Part shown: positions 24,528 to 33,360 of the stretch, piece by piece | Layout: each line of letters starts with the position of its first letter | Position numbering within the stretch: the stretch's first letter is position 1 | NCBI GenBank assembly: GCA_022484695.1 | Contig: JAKVKU010000004.1 | Span: 62,001-126,000 of the forward strand | Direction of reading: 5' to 3' | From: Lactobacillus sp. | GTDB taxonomy: Bacteria; Bacillota; Bacilli; Lactobacillales; Lactobacillaceae | DNA: 64,000 nt | The notes under the pieces: generated by a model | What the model was told of the DNA's origin: nothing | Databases searched by the model: none | The model's input: the letters and a program-made list of their open reading frames with translations, nothing else | Made by a program: the position numbers and the translations under genes

Positions 24528-24541
24528 TGCAAACGTTTTTT
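24528..24541 (+). promoter_or_regulatory. cre-like site upstream of the OppA-like gene
   Basis: TGCAAACGTTTTTT matches the left half and core of the CcpA cre consensus. It lies about 80 bases before the start of the plus-strand operon. The right half is degenerate, so confidence is moderate. Confidence 0.4.
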
Positions 24542-24619
24542 TAGGTGACATAAATATTTGTTATGTGTTATTATTTACATGTGATTCGGTTCACTATACT
24601 TATATCGGGAGTTCTCATT

Positions 24620-26272
24620 ATGAAACAACATAAAGCGATTATTCTTGCGTTGTTCAGCACTGCAGCGATTTTGTTGTTGGCCGCCTGTGGCCAAACCAGC
24701 ACCTCTAACTCCAAGGATTCCGGGACCCAATTGGCGGCTAAACAAATGGCTACCATCGTCTCCACCAAAGAGATCACTTCTTTAGATCCCACTAATGTAA
24801 TTGATGCCACCTCCACGCAAATTTTGCAAAACGTTTATGAGGGGCTTTACCGCTTAGATCAACATAATCAACCCGTGGTGGCTGGGGCCAAAGCCCTGCC
24901 CACCATTAGCCCTGATGGTTTGACCTATACCATTGACCTGCGGCAAGACGCCAAATGGTCCAATGGGGATCCCGTCACTGCGGAAGATTATGTTTACGCT
25001 TGGCAACGGGGGGTAAGTCAAAAGAATGCGGCCCAAAACCTGGCCCAATATCAAAGTGTTAAAAATGCCAAAGCCATCATTCAAGATCATCAAGATCCAA
25101 CTACTCTAGGGGTCAAAGCCCTTTCCAAATATCAGTTACAGATTCAACTGGCCCAACCCACCACTTATTTCACCAAACTGCTGACCACCATTAGCTTTTT
25201 CCCAGTGAACCATACTTACGCCAGCAACATTGGCAAAAATTATGGGGCAACTTCCAGCAAAGCCGTTTATAACGGGCCTTACCGCTTGACGGGTTTCCGG
25301 GGCTCTGGTACCAGTGAAGATTGGACCTTGGTGAAAAACAAATCCTATTGGCAACAAAAGACGGTTAAAATGCAACAATTGAAGTTCAAATTGATCAAAG
25401 AAGCCGCCACTGGCGCCGAACTTTTTGAAGCTAAGAAGGTCGACCAAACCCCAATCACCGGTCAAATTACCAAAAATTATCAAAATAATGTCGCTTACCA
25501 CAGCGCTGCCAGTTCTTCCAGTGTGTACTTAGGCTACAACTTCAACCAGGAGCTGTTTAAAAATGCCAAAGTTCGCCAAGCCATCGCTCTGGTCTTAGAT
25601 CGCCAAGCCCTGGCCAAACATACCCTGCAAGACGGCAGTACTGCCGCCACTGGCTTGATTCCTAAGGGGATCTTCAGCGATGCCCAAGGCAACGATTTTG
25701 CCACGGCAGCGGGGAACTTAACAGCAACGGATACTAAAAAAGCCACTAGATTGTGGGAGGAGGCTAAATCGGAATTAAATTTGAAGGGCACCACTGAATT
25801 TGACCTGTTGACCTTTGAAAATGAAGACGAACGTTTAGCCACCCAATATATCCAAGGGCAGATTCAAAAATACCTGCCCGGTTTAAAAGCCAATATCAAA
25901 GTTCAACCCGTCTCTGTCTTCATGAAAAACACCACCGCCGGCAACTTTGGCATGTATCTAGTGAGCTGGGGCTCTGATTACCCCGATGCAGGCAGTCAAT
26001 TGAGTTTGTTCACTTCTGATTCTGGGAACAACTGGGGCCATTACAGCAGCACAAAATATGACGCGCTATTGAATCAGGCCAATGCTCAAACCGATGCTGC
26101 TAAGCGCTGGTCCGATCAGCAAGCAGCGCAAAAGGTCTTATTGTCTGATTACGGTATCAGCCCCGTCTTCTTCACCCGGGTTTCCTACTTGCAAAATCCC
26201 AAACTCAAGGGTGTGACTTTAAATACCCAAGAAGGCAGCTTCAATTATCAAAAAGCTTATCTGGTTAAGTAA
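24620..26272 (+). CDS. OppA/MppA-family (SBP_bac_5) extracellular solute-binding lipoprotein
   Basis: 550-residue lipoprotein: signal with lipobox LLAAC, then the family 5 binding-protein fold, opening KEITSLDPTNVID and including YEGLYRLD, PDGLTYTIDLRQDAKWSNGDPVTAEDYVY-type segments and a late WGSDYPD. Members bind oligopeptides, some nickel or metallophores. GGGAG lies 8 bases before the ATG at 24620; a longer frame has no site. No permease or ATPase genes are adjacent, so it must use a system elsewhere. It leads an operon with mobA and yedEF, an unusual pairing. Confidence 0.85.
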   Translation: MKQHKAIILALFSTAAILLLAACGQTSTSNSKDSGTQLAAKQMATIVSTKEITSLDPTNVIDATSTQILQNVYEGLYRLDQHNQPVVAGAKALPTISPDGLTYTIDLRQDAKWSNGDPVTAEDYVYAWQRGVSQKNAAQNLAQYQSVKNAKAIIQDHQDPTTLGVKALSKYQLQIQLAQPTTYFTKLLTTISFFPVNHTYASNIGKNYGATSSKAVYNGPYRLTGFRGSGTSEDWTLVKNKSYWQQKTVKMQQLKFKLIKEAATGAELFEAKKVDQTPITGQITKNYQNNVAYHSAASSSSVYLGYNFNQELFKNAKVRQAIALVLDRQALAKHTLQDGSTAATGLIPKGIFSDAQGNDFATAAGNLTATDTKKATRLWEEAKSELNLKGTTEFDLLTFENEDERLATQYIQGQIQKYLPGLKANIKVQPVSVFMKNTTAGNFGMYLVSWGSDYPDAGSQLSLFTSDSGNNWGHYSSTKYDALLNQANAQTDAAKRWSDQQAAQKVLLSDYGISPVFFTRVSYLQNPKLKGVTLNTQEGSFNYQKAYLVK

Positions 26273-26301
26273 TAAATCTGTTCTAGAAAAGAGGCACTAC
26301 T

Positions 26302-26940
26302 ATGTCGACACCTCCAGATTTTAAGCATCTGGTTCAACCCTTCCAAAATTCCCCCGGCCCCAGTTTTCCTAAAGATGTGGGCTTGATCCTGGCCGGGGGC
26401 CAGTCCAAGCGTTTTGGCACGGATAAAGCCTTGTTTCAAGCGCCGGGACAGCCCGCCCAAGTGGTTCAAGTGGCCGAAGCCATGGCCAGCAATGTGCGCC
26501 AGATCATTATCTCGGCCAACAATGCCAACTGTAAAGCCCTGTCCCAACTTTTCAAACATCAACCCCACGTGACCATCATTAAAGATCAATCTCCCTTTGT
26601 CGGGCAAGGCCCTTTAAGTGGTATCTATGCGGCCTGTGTCCATGAAAATCGACCGGTGCAATTCTTAATGGCCGCCACGGATTATAACCAAATCGAAAGT
26701 GCCCTATTGGCTAAATTGAGCACTGTGCCTAATTGTTATGCCACTTTAGGGGACCGGGACCATTACACCATTGCCCATTTTGAAACAGACTTGGCTCGAA
26801 TCAAAGCCTTTATGGCCCAAGATGATCGCCACTTAAAGAATTTTTTGATCAATGTTTGTCACTGTAAACCCTATGAACTATCTGAAGACTATCGCCAACA
26901 GCTTACCAACCACAACGAGAGGAGTGCCAGAGATGGCTAG
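26302..26940 (+). CDS. mobA: Molybdenum cofactor guanylyltransferase
   Basis: 212-residue MobA, which transfers GMP from GTP to molybdopterin to make MGD. The nucleotide loop LILAGGQSKRFGTDKALF is near residues 28-45, preceded by about 24 extra residues. Later: VGQGPLSGIYAA (G-P-L-x-G motif) and MAATDYN, where the metal-binding Asp is expected. GAGG is 7 bases before the ATG. It fits a molybdopterin enzyme such as the formate-dehydrogenase-type complex at the window start or a xanthine dehydrogenase elsewhere. Confidence 0.9.
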   Translation: MSTPPDFKHLVQPFQNSPGPSFPKDVGLILAGGQSKRFGTDKALFQAPGQPAQVVQVAEAMASNVRQIIISANNANCKALSQLFKHQPHVTIIKDQSPFVGQGPLSGIYAACVHENRPVQFLMAATDYNQIESALLAKLSTVPNCYATLGDRDHYTIAHFETDLARIKAFMAQDDRHLKNFLINVCHCKPYELSEDYRQQLTNHNERSARDG

Positions 26941-27103
26941 CAATCAACCCGATAATTTAAGACCTGAAGATTTTAGACAACTACTGCAAATCGCCAAAAA
27001 CAATCAGTATGCGGAAAAACGCACTACTGATCCGGATACCAATAATGGGGAAAAAACCATTGCTGATCCGGCTAAACCTGCCAACGGAGATGATCAAATT
27101 TGA
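26933..27103 (+). CDS. Small hydrophilic protein of unknown function
   Basis: 56-residue frame (MASNQPDNLRPEDFRQLLQI at the start), Asn/Asp/Pro-rich, with no Cys and no membrane segment. AGGAG lies 8 bases before the ATG, which overlaps the end of mobA by 8 bases. The strong ribosome site and tight overlap on one side, with yedE 30 bases downstream, support a real gene. No family recognised. Confidence 0.6.
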   Translation: MASNQPDNLRPEDFRQLLQIAKNNQYAEKRTTDPDTNNGEKTIADPAKPANGDDQI

Positions 27104-27133
27104 TAACTTTTAACTTAACGGGGTGTGGGGGCC

Positions 27134-28336
27134 ATGGCTAGTTTAAAAAAAGCTTGGAATCCCATGCTGGCTATTCCTATCCTAGGGGCATTATCCGCCT
27201 TTTACTTCGGCTTGACTCAAACATTTTGGGCCGTGACCGGGGAATTCACCCGCTGGGGCGCCAGCTTGATGAACTTGGTGGGCATTGATACTTCCCACTA
27301 TTCGTATTTGAAACTGATCCACTACCAAGGGACGGTTTTAGACCGCGTGGATGGCATTATGATCATTGGCATGTTCTTAGGGGCTTTTGTGGCCGCGCTG
27401 ATTTCCAATAACGTGAAATTGCGCTGGCCCACGTCTAAAATCCGTATCGGCCAAGCTATTGGTGGCGGTATTTTAGCCGGCTTTGGGGCTAGGTTGGCCA
27501 TGGGCTGTAATTTGGCCGCCTTCTTCACCGGGATTCCCCAATTTTCATTACACGCCTGGATCTTTACTATTTTCACAGTCATTGGCACTTATTTTGGAAC
27601 TAAAATTATTAAAATGCCCTTCTTCAGACCCCGGGTCAAGTTACAGAGGAAGAACAGCCACACCTTGGCAGATTTACACCAGGGGGATCACACCAGTCGT
27701 AATCGGGTCTTGTTGATCCTAGCCGGCGTGGCTATCGTGGGCTTGTTCTTCGTAGAGGCCAACAAAGCGGCCCTGTTGCCTTGGGTATTGGTTTTTGGCT
27801 TAGCCTTTGGTTTCTTATTGGAAAAAGGCCAAGTATGTTTCACCTCCGCTTTTCGCGACCTGTGGACCGCCGGCCGGACGAATATGACCAAAGCCATTAT
27901 CGTGGGGATGTTGGTCAGTACCATCATCACCTACTTCTTTATCCATTCCGGGATTCCCGCTAAAATCATGTGGGCTGGTCCCAACGTGGTAATCGGCGGC
28001 TTTGTCTTTGGCATTGGCATCGTGATTGCTGGGGGCTGCGAAACTGGTTGGATGTACCGGGCCATGGAGGGCCAAGTCCACTACATGTTAGTGGGCGTGG
28101 GCAATATCATTGGCGCCATGCTACTGGTCATCAGCTGGGACGCCCTGGCGCCAAAAATCGTCATGCCCTTTCCAAAAGTCAACTTGTTAACTTCTTTAGG
28201 TAATTATGGTGGTTTAGCCTTTACATATGGGGCTTTGTTGCTATCATTGTTACTAGTGATGTGGTATGAACGGCATTTCTTTAAGAAAAACTCCCAACCT
28301 ACTAAGGAGGCCCTAGCCCATGAAAACGGCTTATAA
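27134..28336 (+). CDS. yedE: YedE-type sulfur/selenium transporter (YeeE/YedE family)
   Basis: 400-residue polytopic membrane protein with the duplicated YeeE/YedE core. It carries the two Cys-containing channel motifs GFGARLAMGCNLAAFF near 118-133 and AGGCETGWMYRAMEGQVHY near 302-320, and KGQVCFTSAFRD. Long stretches look nearly collinear with E. coli YedE. The family moves thiosulfate or related sulfur or selenium species. I use ATG 27134; an in-frame GTG three codons earlier lacks spacing for a site. It overlaps yedF, the usual partner. Confidence 0.9.
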   Translation: MASLKKAWNPMLAIPILGALSAFYFGLTQTFWAVTGEFTRWGASLMNLVGIDTSHYSYLKLIHYQGTVLDRVDGIMIIGMFLGAFVAALISNNVKLRWPTSKIRIGQAIGGGILAGFGARLAMGCNLAAFFTGIPQFSLHAWIFTIFTVIGTYFGTKIIKMPFFRPRVKLQRKNSHTLADLHQGDHTSRNRVLLILAGVAIVGLFFVEANKAALLPWVLVFGLAFGFLLEKGQVCFTSAFRDLWTAGRTNMTKAIIVGMLVSTIITYFFIHSGIPAKIMWAGPNVVIGGFVFGIGIVIAGGCETGWMYRAMEGQVHYMLVGVGNIIGAMLLVISWDALAPKIVMPFPKVNLLTSLGNYGGLAFTYGALLLSLLLVMWYERHFFKKNSQPTKEALAHENGL

Positions 28337-28562
28337 TATTGATTACCTGCTGGATTTAAAGGGAGAACCCTGTCCCTTCCCGGCCATGTCCACCATTGAT
28401 GCTTATGACGATATGTCTGACGGCGAAGTCATTGAAGTCCTCAGTGATTGTCCCCAATCCATCAATAGCATCCCCGTGGACGCTAAAAAGCGGGGTCACG
28501 AAGTCTTGTTGGTGCAACAAGATGGCCCCACTTTCCGTTATGTGATTCGGGTGCATAAATAA
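28320..28562 (+). CDS. yedF: YedF, TusA-family sulfur carrier protein
   Basis: 80-residue TusA/SirA-fold protein with the CPxP motif at GEPCPFPA (C18) and DCPQSINSIPVDAKKRGHE near 41-59, matching E. coli YedF. The Cys is expected to carry a persulfide or selenide. AAGGAGG lies 9 bases before the ATG and the gene overlaps yedE by 17 bases. YedEF commonly accompany selenium- or molybdenum-dependent enzymes, consistent with mobA in the same operon; which element is handled here is not shown. Confidence 0.92.
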   Translation: MKTAYNIDYLLDLKGEPCPFPAMSTIDAYDDMSDGEVIEVLSDCPQSINSIPVDAKKRGHEVLLVQQDGPTFRYVIRVHK

Positions 28563-28573
28563 TTGATTTGAAA

Positions 28574-28627
28574 TCAAAGCAGGCCCCTTGAAATGGTTCG
28601 TTCCATTTCAAAGGGCCTGCTCTTTTT
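28574..28627 (+). terminator. Terminator after yedF
   Basis: GCAGGCCCCTTGAAATGG and CCATTTCAAAGGGCCTGC form a long stem with a 6-base loop, then TCTTTTTT. It separates the operon from the convergent aldo/keto reductase gene and may work on both strands. Confidence 0.88.
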
Positions 28628-28631
28628 TAGA

Positions 28632-29552
28632 CTATTTAAAACTATTAAACAAACTATCGATCTGTTGATATTCAGCATCACTTAAGCGCACATCCAGGGC
28701 ACCCACATTACTTTTAACTTGTTCTGGTTTCCGGGCGCCGGGAATCACCACGCTGATATCGGGGTTGGCCATATACCAAGCTAAAATCACTTGGGCCACC
28801 GTCGCGGTTTGACTAGCTGCCAACGTTTTAACTTGGGCTAATGCCGCTAAAATTTCCTGGTATTGAGCCGGGGTAAATTGTTTAAACTTATCCCCGTCGC
28901 TGGCAGTATACTTCCCAGTCAACAAACCTGAAGCCAGTGGGAAATAAGGCACAAACGAAATTTGATTGGCCTTTAAGTACGGCATTAAATCATGTTCTGC
29001 TTGGCGGTGAACTAAGCTGTAATTATCTTCCACAATATCTAAAGCCCCATCGCGATTAGCTTCTTGGACTTGGTCAAAGGAAAAGTTAGATACCCCCACA
29101 GCTCGAATTTTCCCGGCTTTTTTAGCCCGGGCCAAAGCATCTACGGCTTCATCCTTCGGAGTGTGGTCATCAGGAAAATGAATATAGAAAATATCAATAT
29201 AGTCAGTCTTTAACCGCTTTAAAGCCGCATCAATGGCCTGGGTCAAAAACTGGGGCTCATTATTAGCTTTTAAGTCATGATTGGGATCTTGCGCCGCTTT
29301 GGTAGCGATCAAAACCTCATGGCGAGGGTATTTTTGTAAAACTTCGCCAATGATTTCTTCAGAACGACCTAAGCCATACATAAACGCGGTATCTAATAAG
29401 GTGATACCTTGATCCAAAGCCGCTTTGACCACCGCGGCCCCATCTGTATCTAACAGCCCAGGAAAGAGGTTATGGCCCCCTACTTTATTAGTCCCTAACC
29501 CTAATTTGATGGTGGAAATATCGGTCTTACCAATTTTAACTGTTTCTGTCAC
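28632..29552 (-). CDS. Aldo/keto reductase
   Basis: 306-residue NADPH-type AKR barrel enzyme. Visible: LLDTAFMYGLGRSEE near 50 (Asp and catalytic Tyr), VLIATKAAQ (Lys), DIFYIHFPD (His) and the C-terminal cofactor segment VVIPGARKPEQVKSNVGA. All four catalytic residues are present. It is monocistronic, between a terminator and a divergent TPP riboswitch. The substrate cannot be told from sequence. Confidence 0.9.
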   Translation of the reverse strand: MTETVKIGKTDISTIKLGLGTNKVGGHNLFPGLLDTDGAAVVKAALDQGITLLDTAFMYGLGRSEEIIGEVLQKYPRHEVLIATKAAQDPNHDLKANNEPQFLTQAIDAALKRLKTDYIDIFYIHFPDDHTPKDEAVDALARAKKAGKIRAVGVSNFSFDQVQEANRDGALDIVEDNYSLVHRQAEHDLMPYLKANQISFVPYFPLASGLLTGKYTASDGDKFKQFTPAQYQEILAALAQVKTLAASQTATVAQVILAWYMANPDISVVIPGARKPEQVKSNVGALDVRLSDAEYQQIDSLFNSFK

Positions 29553-29679
29553 ATTATCAGCTCCTTCTGACTTATTGTAAGTAATTCTAACATAAATCTA
29601 ATGATTGTGTGAAAAAACAAAAGCTGCTACTTGTGGCGACTTGGGACACATGATAAGATGAAATTAATTAAATATATGT

Positions 29680-29769
29680 ACACTAGGGGTGTTCTTAAGA
29701 GGAACTGAGACGGGCTTTGACAGCACGATCCCTTTGAACCTGTGAGTTTAGACTCGCGAAGGAAAGTGT
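29680..29769 (+). promoter_or_regulatory. TPP riboswitch (THI element)
   Basis: Canonical core strings are all present: ACTAGGGGTG near the start, AACTGAGACGGG, CCCTTTGAACCTG and CTCGCGAAGGAAAGTG at the end. P1 is ACAC/GTGT. It precedes thiM and is followed at once by a terminator, so thiamine pyrophosphate should switch the thi operon off. Confidence 0.96.
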
Positions 29770-29780
29770 CCAATCAGTTT

Positions 29781-29819
29781 AGCTGGGACGAAAGCTTTCA
29801 TTTCGTCCCAGCTTTTTTG
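29781..29819 (+). terminator. TPP riboswitch expression-platform terminator
   Basis: AGCTGGGACGAAA and TTTCGTCCCAGCT form a perfect 13-base stem followed by TTTTTTG, 12 bases after the TPP aptamer and before thiM. Confidence 0.92.
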
Positions 29820-29861
29820 TTGAAATCACTTCTATTGTGTGCAAAAAAGGAGTGTCAAAAA

Positions 29862-30644
29862 ATGCAATTAGATTTATTGAATCAGCTCCGTGCCCAAGTC
29901 CCATTGGTGGTCAACTACGCCAACTATGTCACCCCCAACTTTGTGGCCAACGGCTTGAACGCCTTGGGAGCTTCCCCCATTATGACGTCGGAAGTTGACG
30001 AAGCCGATGACTTGGTTAAAATCACCAATACGGTGGTCATCAACCTGGGGACCATCAACCATTTTGAAACGGACTTAGTTTGGCAGCTTTGTACCAGTGC
30101 CGTGAAATATCATAAGCCCATCGTCTTAGATCCGGTTGCTGTGGGGGCCACGGCCTATCGGTTAGACATCGCCCAAAAATTACTGCAGGATTTCCCAATT
30201 GCCGTTATCCGGGGTAATGTGGGTGAAATTGCGGCCTTGGCCCAAGTGGATTGGGCCACTAAAGGTATTGACGCTGGAACTGGGGATGCTGATCCGGCGG
30301 CCGTTGCCAAGGCTTGTGCCAACCGTTACCACAATGTGGTGGCTTTAAGTGGCATTACCGATTACATTACAGATGGTCAGCAACTCTTCAAAGTGGGCAA
30401 CCAAACCCCACTACTGCCGTTGACCGTGGGTTCCGGGGACTTGTTATCCAGTATCATTGGGGCTTTTGTGGGCATTACTGACAATTACTACGAAGCGGCC
30501 CAGGTGGGTTGTGCTGTGTTAGCTTGTACTGGTGAAATCGCCGCCCAACCGCTACATTCCCACGAAGGTGGCACTTTTGCGGCCCGGTTATTGGACAAAT
30601 TGACCATTGTCGATAAAGAAGATATTCTCGAAATTTTGAAATAG
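29862..30644 (+). CDS. thiM: Hydroxyethylthiazole kinase
   Basis: 260-residue ribokinase-fold enzyme that phosphorylates hydroxyethylthiazole in thiamine salvage. Visible: NYANYVTPNFVANGLNALGASPIM near 20-43 (thiazole site), DPVAVGAT near 91, IRGNVGEIAAL near 121 and the anion-hole TVGSGDLLSS near 190. A longer frame runs through the riboswitch terminator to 29742 and is not real; AGGAG lies 8-9 bases before the ATG at 29862. First gene of the TPP-regulated operon. Confidence 0.95.
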   Translation: MQLDLLNQLRAQVPLVVNYANYVTPNFVANGLNALGASPIMTSEVDEADDLVKITNTVVINLGTINHFETDLVWQLCTSAVKYHKPIVLDPVAVGATAYRLDIAQKLLQDFPIAVIRGNVGEIAALAQVDWATKGIDAGTGDADPAAVAKACANRYHNVVALSGITDYITDGQQLFKVGNQTPLLPLTVGSGDLLSSIIGAFVGITDNYYEAAQVGCAVLACTGEIAAQPLHSHEGGTFAARLLDKLTIVDKEDILEILK

Positions 30645-30656
30645 GAGTGATAATAA

Positions 30657-31481
30657 ATGTCTGATTTAAAGCAGTATCCACAAGCCTTATCCATCGCCGG
30701 TTCCGATAGCGGTGGCGGTGCGGGGATGCAGGCAGACTTGAAGACGATTCAAGAACGCCATGTCTTTGGGGCCACGGTCCTGGTGGCCATCACCGCGCAA
30801 AATACCATCGGTGTCCAAGATGCCTTGCCTCTACCAGAAAATATCATCGATGCTCAATTCAAGTCTTTGGCTGCTGATTTAGACGTCAAAGCTTGTAAAA
30901 CCGGCATGTTGGCTGACGTGACCCGAGTTCGCGCCGTTGTTCGGAATTTAAAAAAATATGATTTTGGACCACTAACAGTGGATCCTGTGATGGTGGCCAA
31001 AGGTGGTGCCCCACTGTTAAGTGAAGACGCCGTGGCCGTGGTCCGGGATGAACTGTTACCCCTGGCCACGTTAGCCACTCCGAATTTACCGGAAGCTGAA
31101 AAATTAACTGGGTTGACCATCGACGATGAAGCGGCCATGAAACAAGCCGGCATTGCCCTGCAAGGCTTGGGGGTCAAAAATGTCATTATCAAAGGCGGCC
31201 ACTTAAGTGCTGATCAAGAAAGTAATGACTTCGTGTTGTTAGAAAATGGCGAATCTTTCTGGCTCACTTCTAAACGGGTGGACACCATCCGCACCCACGG
31301 CACCGGGGACACCTTATCAGCCTGTATCACCGCTGAACTGGCCAAGGGGGTTAACATTGCTGACGCCATTCGCACTGGGAAAGACTTCGTGGAAGCCGCG
31401 ATTGCTGACGGCATCATCGTGGGTCATGGTCATGGGCCGTTAAATCACTGGGCACTGGAGGCGAGACGCCATGAATTTTAA
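30657..31481 (+). CDS. thiD: Hydroxymethylpyrimidine/phosphomethylpyrimidine kinase
   Basis: 274-residue ribokinase-fold enzyme making HMP-PP for thiamine synthesis. Motifs: SIAGSDSGGGAGMQADLKT near 12-30, DPVMVAKGG near 108, TPNLPEAEKLTG near 139 and the catalytic HGTGDTLSACITAEL near 215. It is slightly longer than many ThiD proteins. It follows thiM by 12 bases with TAGGAG upstream, and overlaps thiE by 11 bases. Confidence 0.96.
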   Translation: MSDLKQYPQALSIAGSDSGGGAGMQADLKTIQERHVFGATVLVAITAQNTIGVQDALPLPENIIDAQFKSLAADLDVKACKTGMLADVTRVRAVVRNLKKYDFGPLTVDPVMVAKGGAPLLSEDAVAVVRDELLPLATLATPNLPEAEKLTGLTIDDEAAMKQAGIALQGLGVKNVIIKGGHLSADQESNDFVLLENGESFWLTSKRVDTIRTHGTGDTLSACITAELAKGVNIADAIRTGKDFVEAAIADGIIVGHGHGPLNHWALEARRHEF

Positions 31482-32121
31482 AAAAGAGATGTTGCAAGCC
31501 TACTGCATCGCCGGCTCTCAAGATTTAGCCGATCATCAAGTCCTGCCCTTTTTAGAGAAAGCCTTAAAAGCTGGAATCACCACCTTCCAACTCCGGGAAA
31601 AAGGGCCTGAAGCCATCGCTGATCCGCAAAAATTGGTGGCTTTGGCCCAAGCTTGTCGCCAACTCACCCGCCAGTACGACGTGCCTTTATTTATCGATGA
31701 CAATATCGACTTGGCTTTGACCGTGGGGGCCGATGGGGTCCATGTGGGTCAAAAAGACGAGGGAATTTCGTCTGTTTTAGCCAAAACCGCTGGTAAATTA
31801 ATGGTGGGCTATTCCTGCAATACCCCCGCCCAAATTGAACATGCCAATAGCTTAAGCGGCATTGATTATTTAGGAGTGGGGGCCGTTTATCCCACCACTT
31901 CTAAAGCCGATGCCGGAGCGGCCATTGGCTTGGCTAAACTCCATGACTACGCCCAATTGAGCACCCGGCCCATCGTGGCCATTGGGGGCATTACCGTGGC
32001 CAATGCCCCCGATGTGATCGCCGCGGGGGCAGCGGGCATTTCTGGCATCACTATTTTCACTTTGAGTGAGAATTTACCAGATACCGTCGCCCGCTTAAAG
32101 TCCCTAGATGGGGGCGTTTAA
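31471..32121 (+). CDS. thiE: Thiamine-phosphate synthase
   Basis: 216-residue TIM-barrel enzyme joining HMP-PP and thiazole phosphate. Motifs: FQLREKGPEA near 40 (pyrophosphate binding), LFIDDNIDLAL near 74, GADGVHVGQKDEG near 88 and YLGVGAVYPTTSKADAG near 134-150. GGAGG lies 8 bases before the ATG within thiD. Full length. Confidence 0.96.
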   Translation: MNFKKEMLQAYCIAGSQDLADHQVLPFLEKALKAGITTFQLREKGPEAIADPQKLVALAQACRQLTRQYDVPLFIDDNIDLALTVGADGVHVGQKDEGISSVLAKTAGKLMVGYSCNTPAQIEHANSLSGIDYLGVGAVYPTTSKADAGAAIGLAKLHDYAQLSTRPIVAIGGITVANAPDVIAAGAAGISGITIFTLSENLPDTVARLKSLDGGV

Positions 32122-32122
32122 G

Positions 32123-33307
32123 ATGACCAAACCTAAATATTGGAACCAGTCCTTATTATGGATCGGTGCAGCTATTTCCATCGCCGAAATCATCACTGGG
32201 ACCCTCTTGGCACCCCTGGGCCTACAAAAGGGCCTGTTAGCTATTTTCCTAGGCCATTTTATTGGCTGTTTTGTCTTCTTGCTGCCCGCCAGCTATATTG
32301 CCACAGCTCAAAAGAAAACGGCCATTGAAACCACGGATGATTCTTTTGGGAGATTGGGTGTGGACCTCTTTTCGTTGATCAACGGCCTACAACTCATCGG
32401 CTGGACCGCCGTCATGATTATTTATGCCGCCCAAGCGATGACCGGTGTCTCTAAACGTTGGTTTTCATTCTCTAATTTCCCATTGATGGCGATTTTAGTG
32501 GCGGCCTTCATCATCATCTGGCTCCTACTGAATAGGTCCTGGTTTTTCAAGCTCAACAATACCATGGTCATTATTTTATTCATCGGGGTCTTGATCATGG
32601 TAGCCATGATGTTCACCGGCAGTGCCCATAGTAATGCCGCTATTACCGGAGGTATGAGCTTTGGGGCCGCTGTGGAATTGAACGTCACCATGGCCTTATC
32701 CTGGTTGCCGCTGATCGGCGATTACTCTAAAACCTCTGGCAAGCCCTTTAAGTGGGCCCTAGTCAGTGCTGGCAGTTACTGCTTCGGCAGTTTATTGATG
32801 TTTAGCATTGGTTTGACCACCGTGATCGTCACTGGTTATCAAGACTTTACCGCTTGGCTGGCCCAGTCTAACCTGGGTATCTTAGCTTTGATAATCATTA
32901 TTTTCTCCACTGTTACCACCACTTACTTAGATGCTTATTCCGCTGCGGTGAGCTTCAACAATGTCTTTAAGGGCAAACACAACAATTACTTAGGTGTAGC
33001 TGTGACCGTGGGGGGCTTGGTGTTGGCCCTGGTGTTGTCCATGAACGTGTATATTAATTTCTTATACTTCATTGGTTCCGTGTTCGCGCCATTATATGCC
33101 ATCGTTTTTGCCAACTACTGGCACAAAAGTCACGCGATTCCCAAATATGTCAATTTTGCCCTCTGGATCTTAGGCATCTTTGGCTATTATCAATTACAGC
33201 GCTTTGACTTCTTCGGCGGTACCACGTTATTAATTGGCTTGATTTTAGTTGTTTTCGTGCTGGCTTTACAAGTACCTTTTGGGGCCAGACGCAAGCAGCG
33301 GGAATAA
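32123..33307 (+). CDS. cytX: Putative hydroxymethylpyrimidine transporter (NCS1 family)
   Basis: 394-residue membrane protein with about 12 hydrophobic segments and the NCS1 style of CytX: SIAEIITGTLLAPLG near 20 and LSWLPLIGDYSKTS near 193. It is the fourth gene behind a TPP riboswitch with thiM, thiD and thiE, the usual place of the HMP importer. The ATG at 32123 follows the thiE stop directly, with only a weak GGGGG-type site, so translation may be coupled. Substrate inferred from context. Confidence 0.88.
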   Translation: MTKPKYWNQSLLWIGAAISIAEIITGTLLAPLGLQKGLLAIFLGHFIGCFVFLLPASYIATAQKKTAIETTDDSFGRLGVDLFSLINGLQLIGWTAVMIIYAAQAMTGVSKRWFSFSNFPLMAILVAAFIIIWLLLNRSWFFKLNNTMVIILFIGVLIMVAMMFTGSAHSNAAITGGMSFGAAVELNVTMALSWLPLIGDYSKTSGKPFKWALVSAGSYCFGSLLMFSIGLTTVIVTGYQDFTAWLAQSNLGILALIIIIFSTVTTTYLDAYSAAVSFNNVFKGKHNNYLGVAVTVGGLVLALVLSMNVYINFLYFIGSVFAPLYAIVFANYWHKSHAIPKYVNFALWILGIFGYYQLQRFDFFGGTTLLIGLILVVFVLALQVPFGARRKQRE

Positions 33308-33311
33308 AAAG

Positions 33312-33353
33312 AATAAGCTCCTGCCCAATCGACTGGGTACAGGAGCTTTATTT
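33312..33353. terminator. Terminator between cytX and the SLAP-like gene
   Basis: AAGCTCCTG(CCCA) and (TGGG)TACAGGAGCTTT form a hairpin with a short T tract on the plus strand. The two genes converge on it, so it may serve both. Confidence 0.75.
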
Positions 33354-33360
33354 ATCGGGA

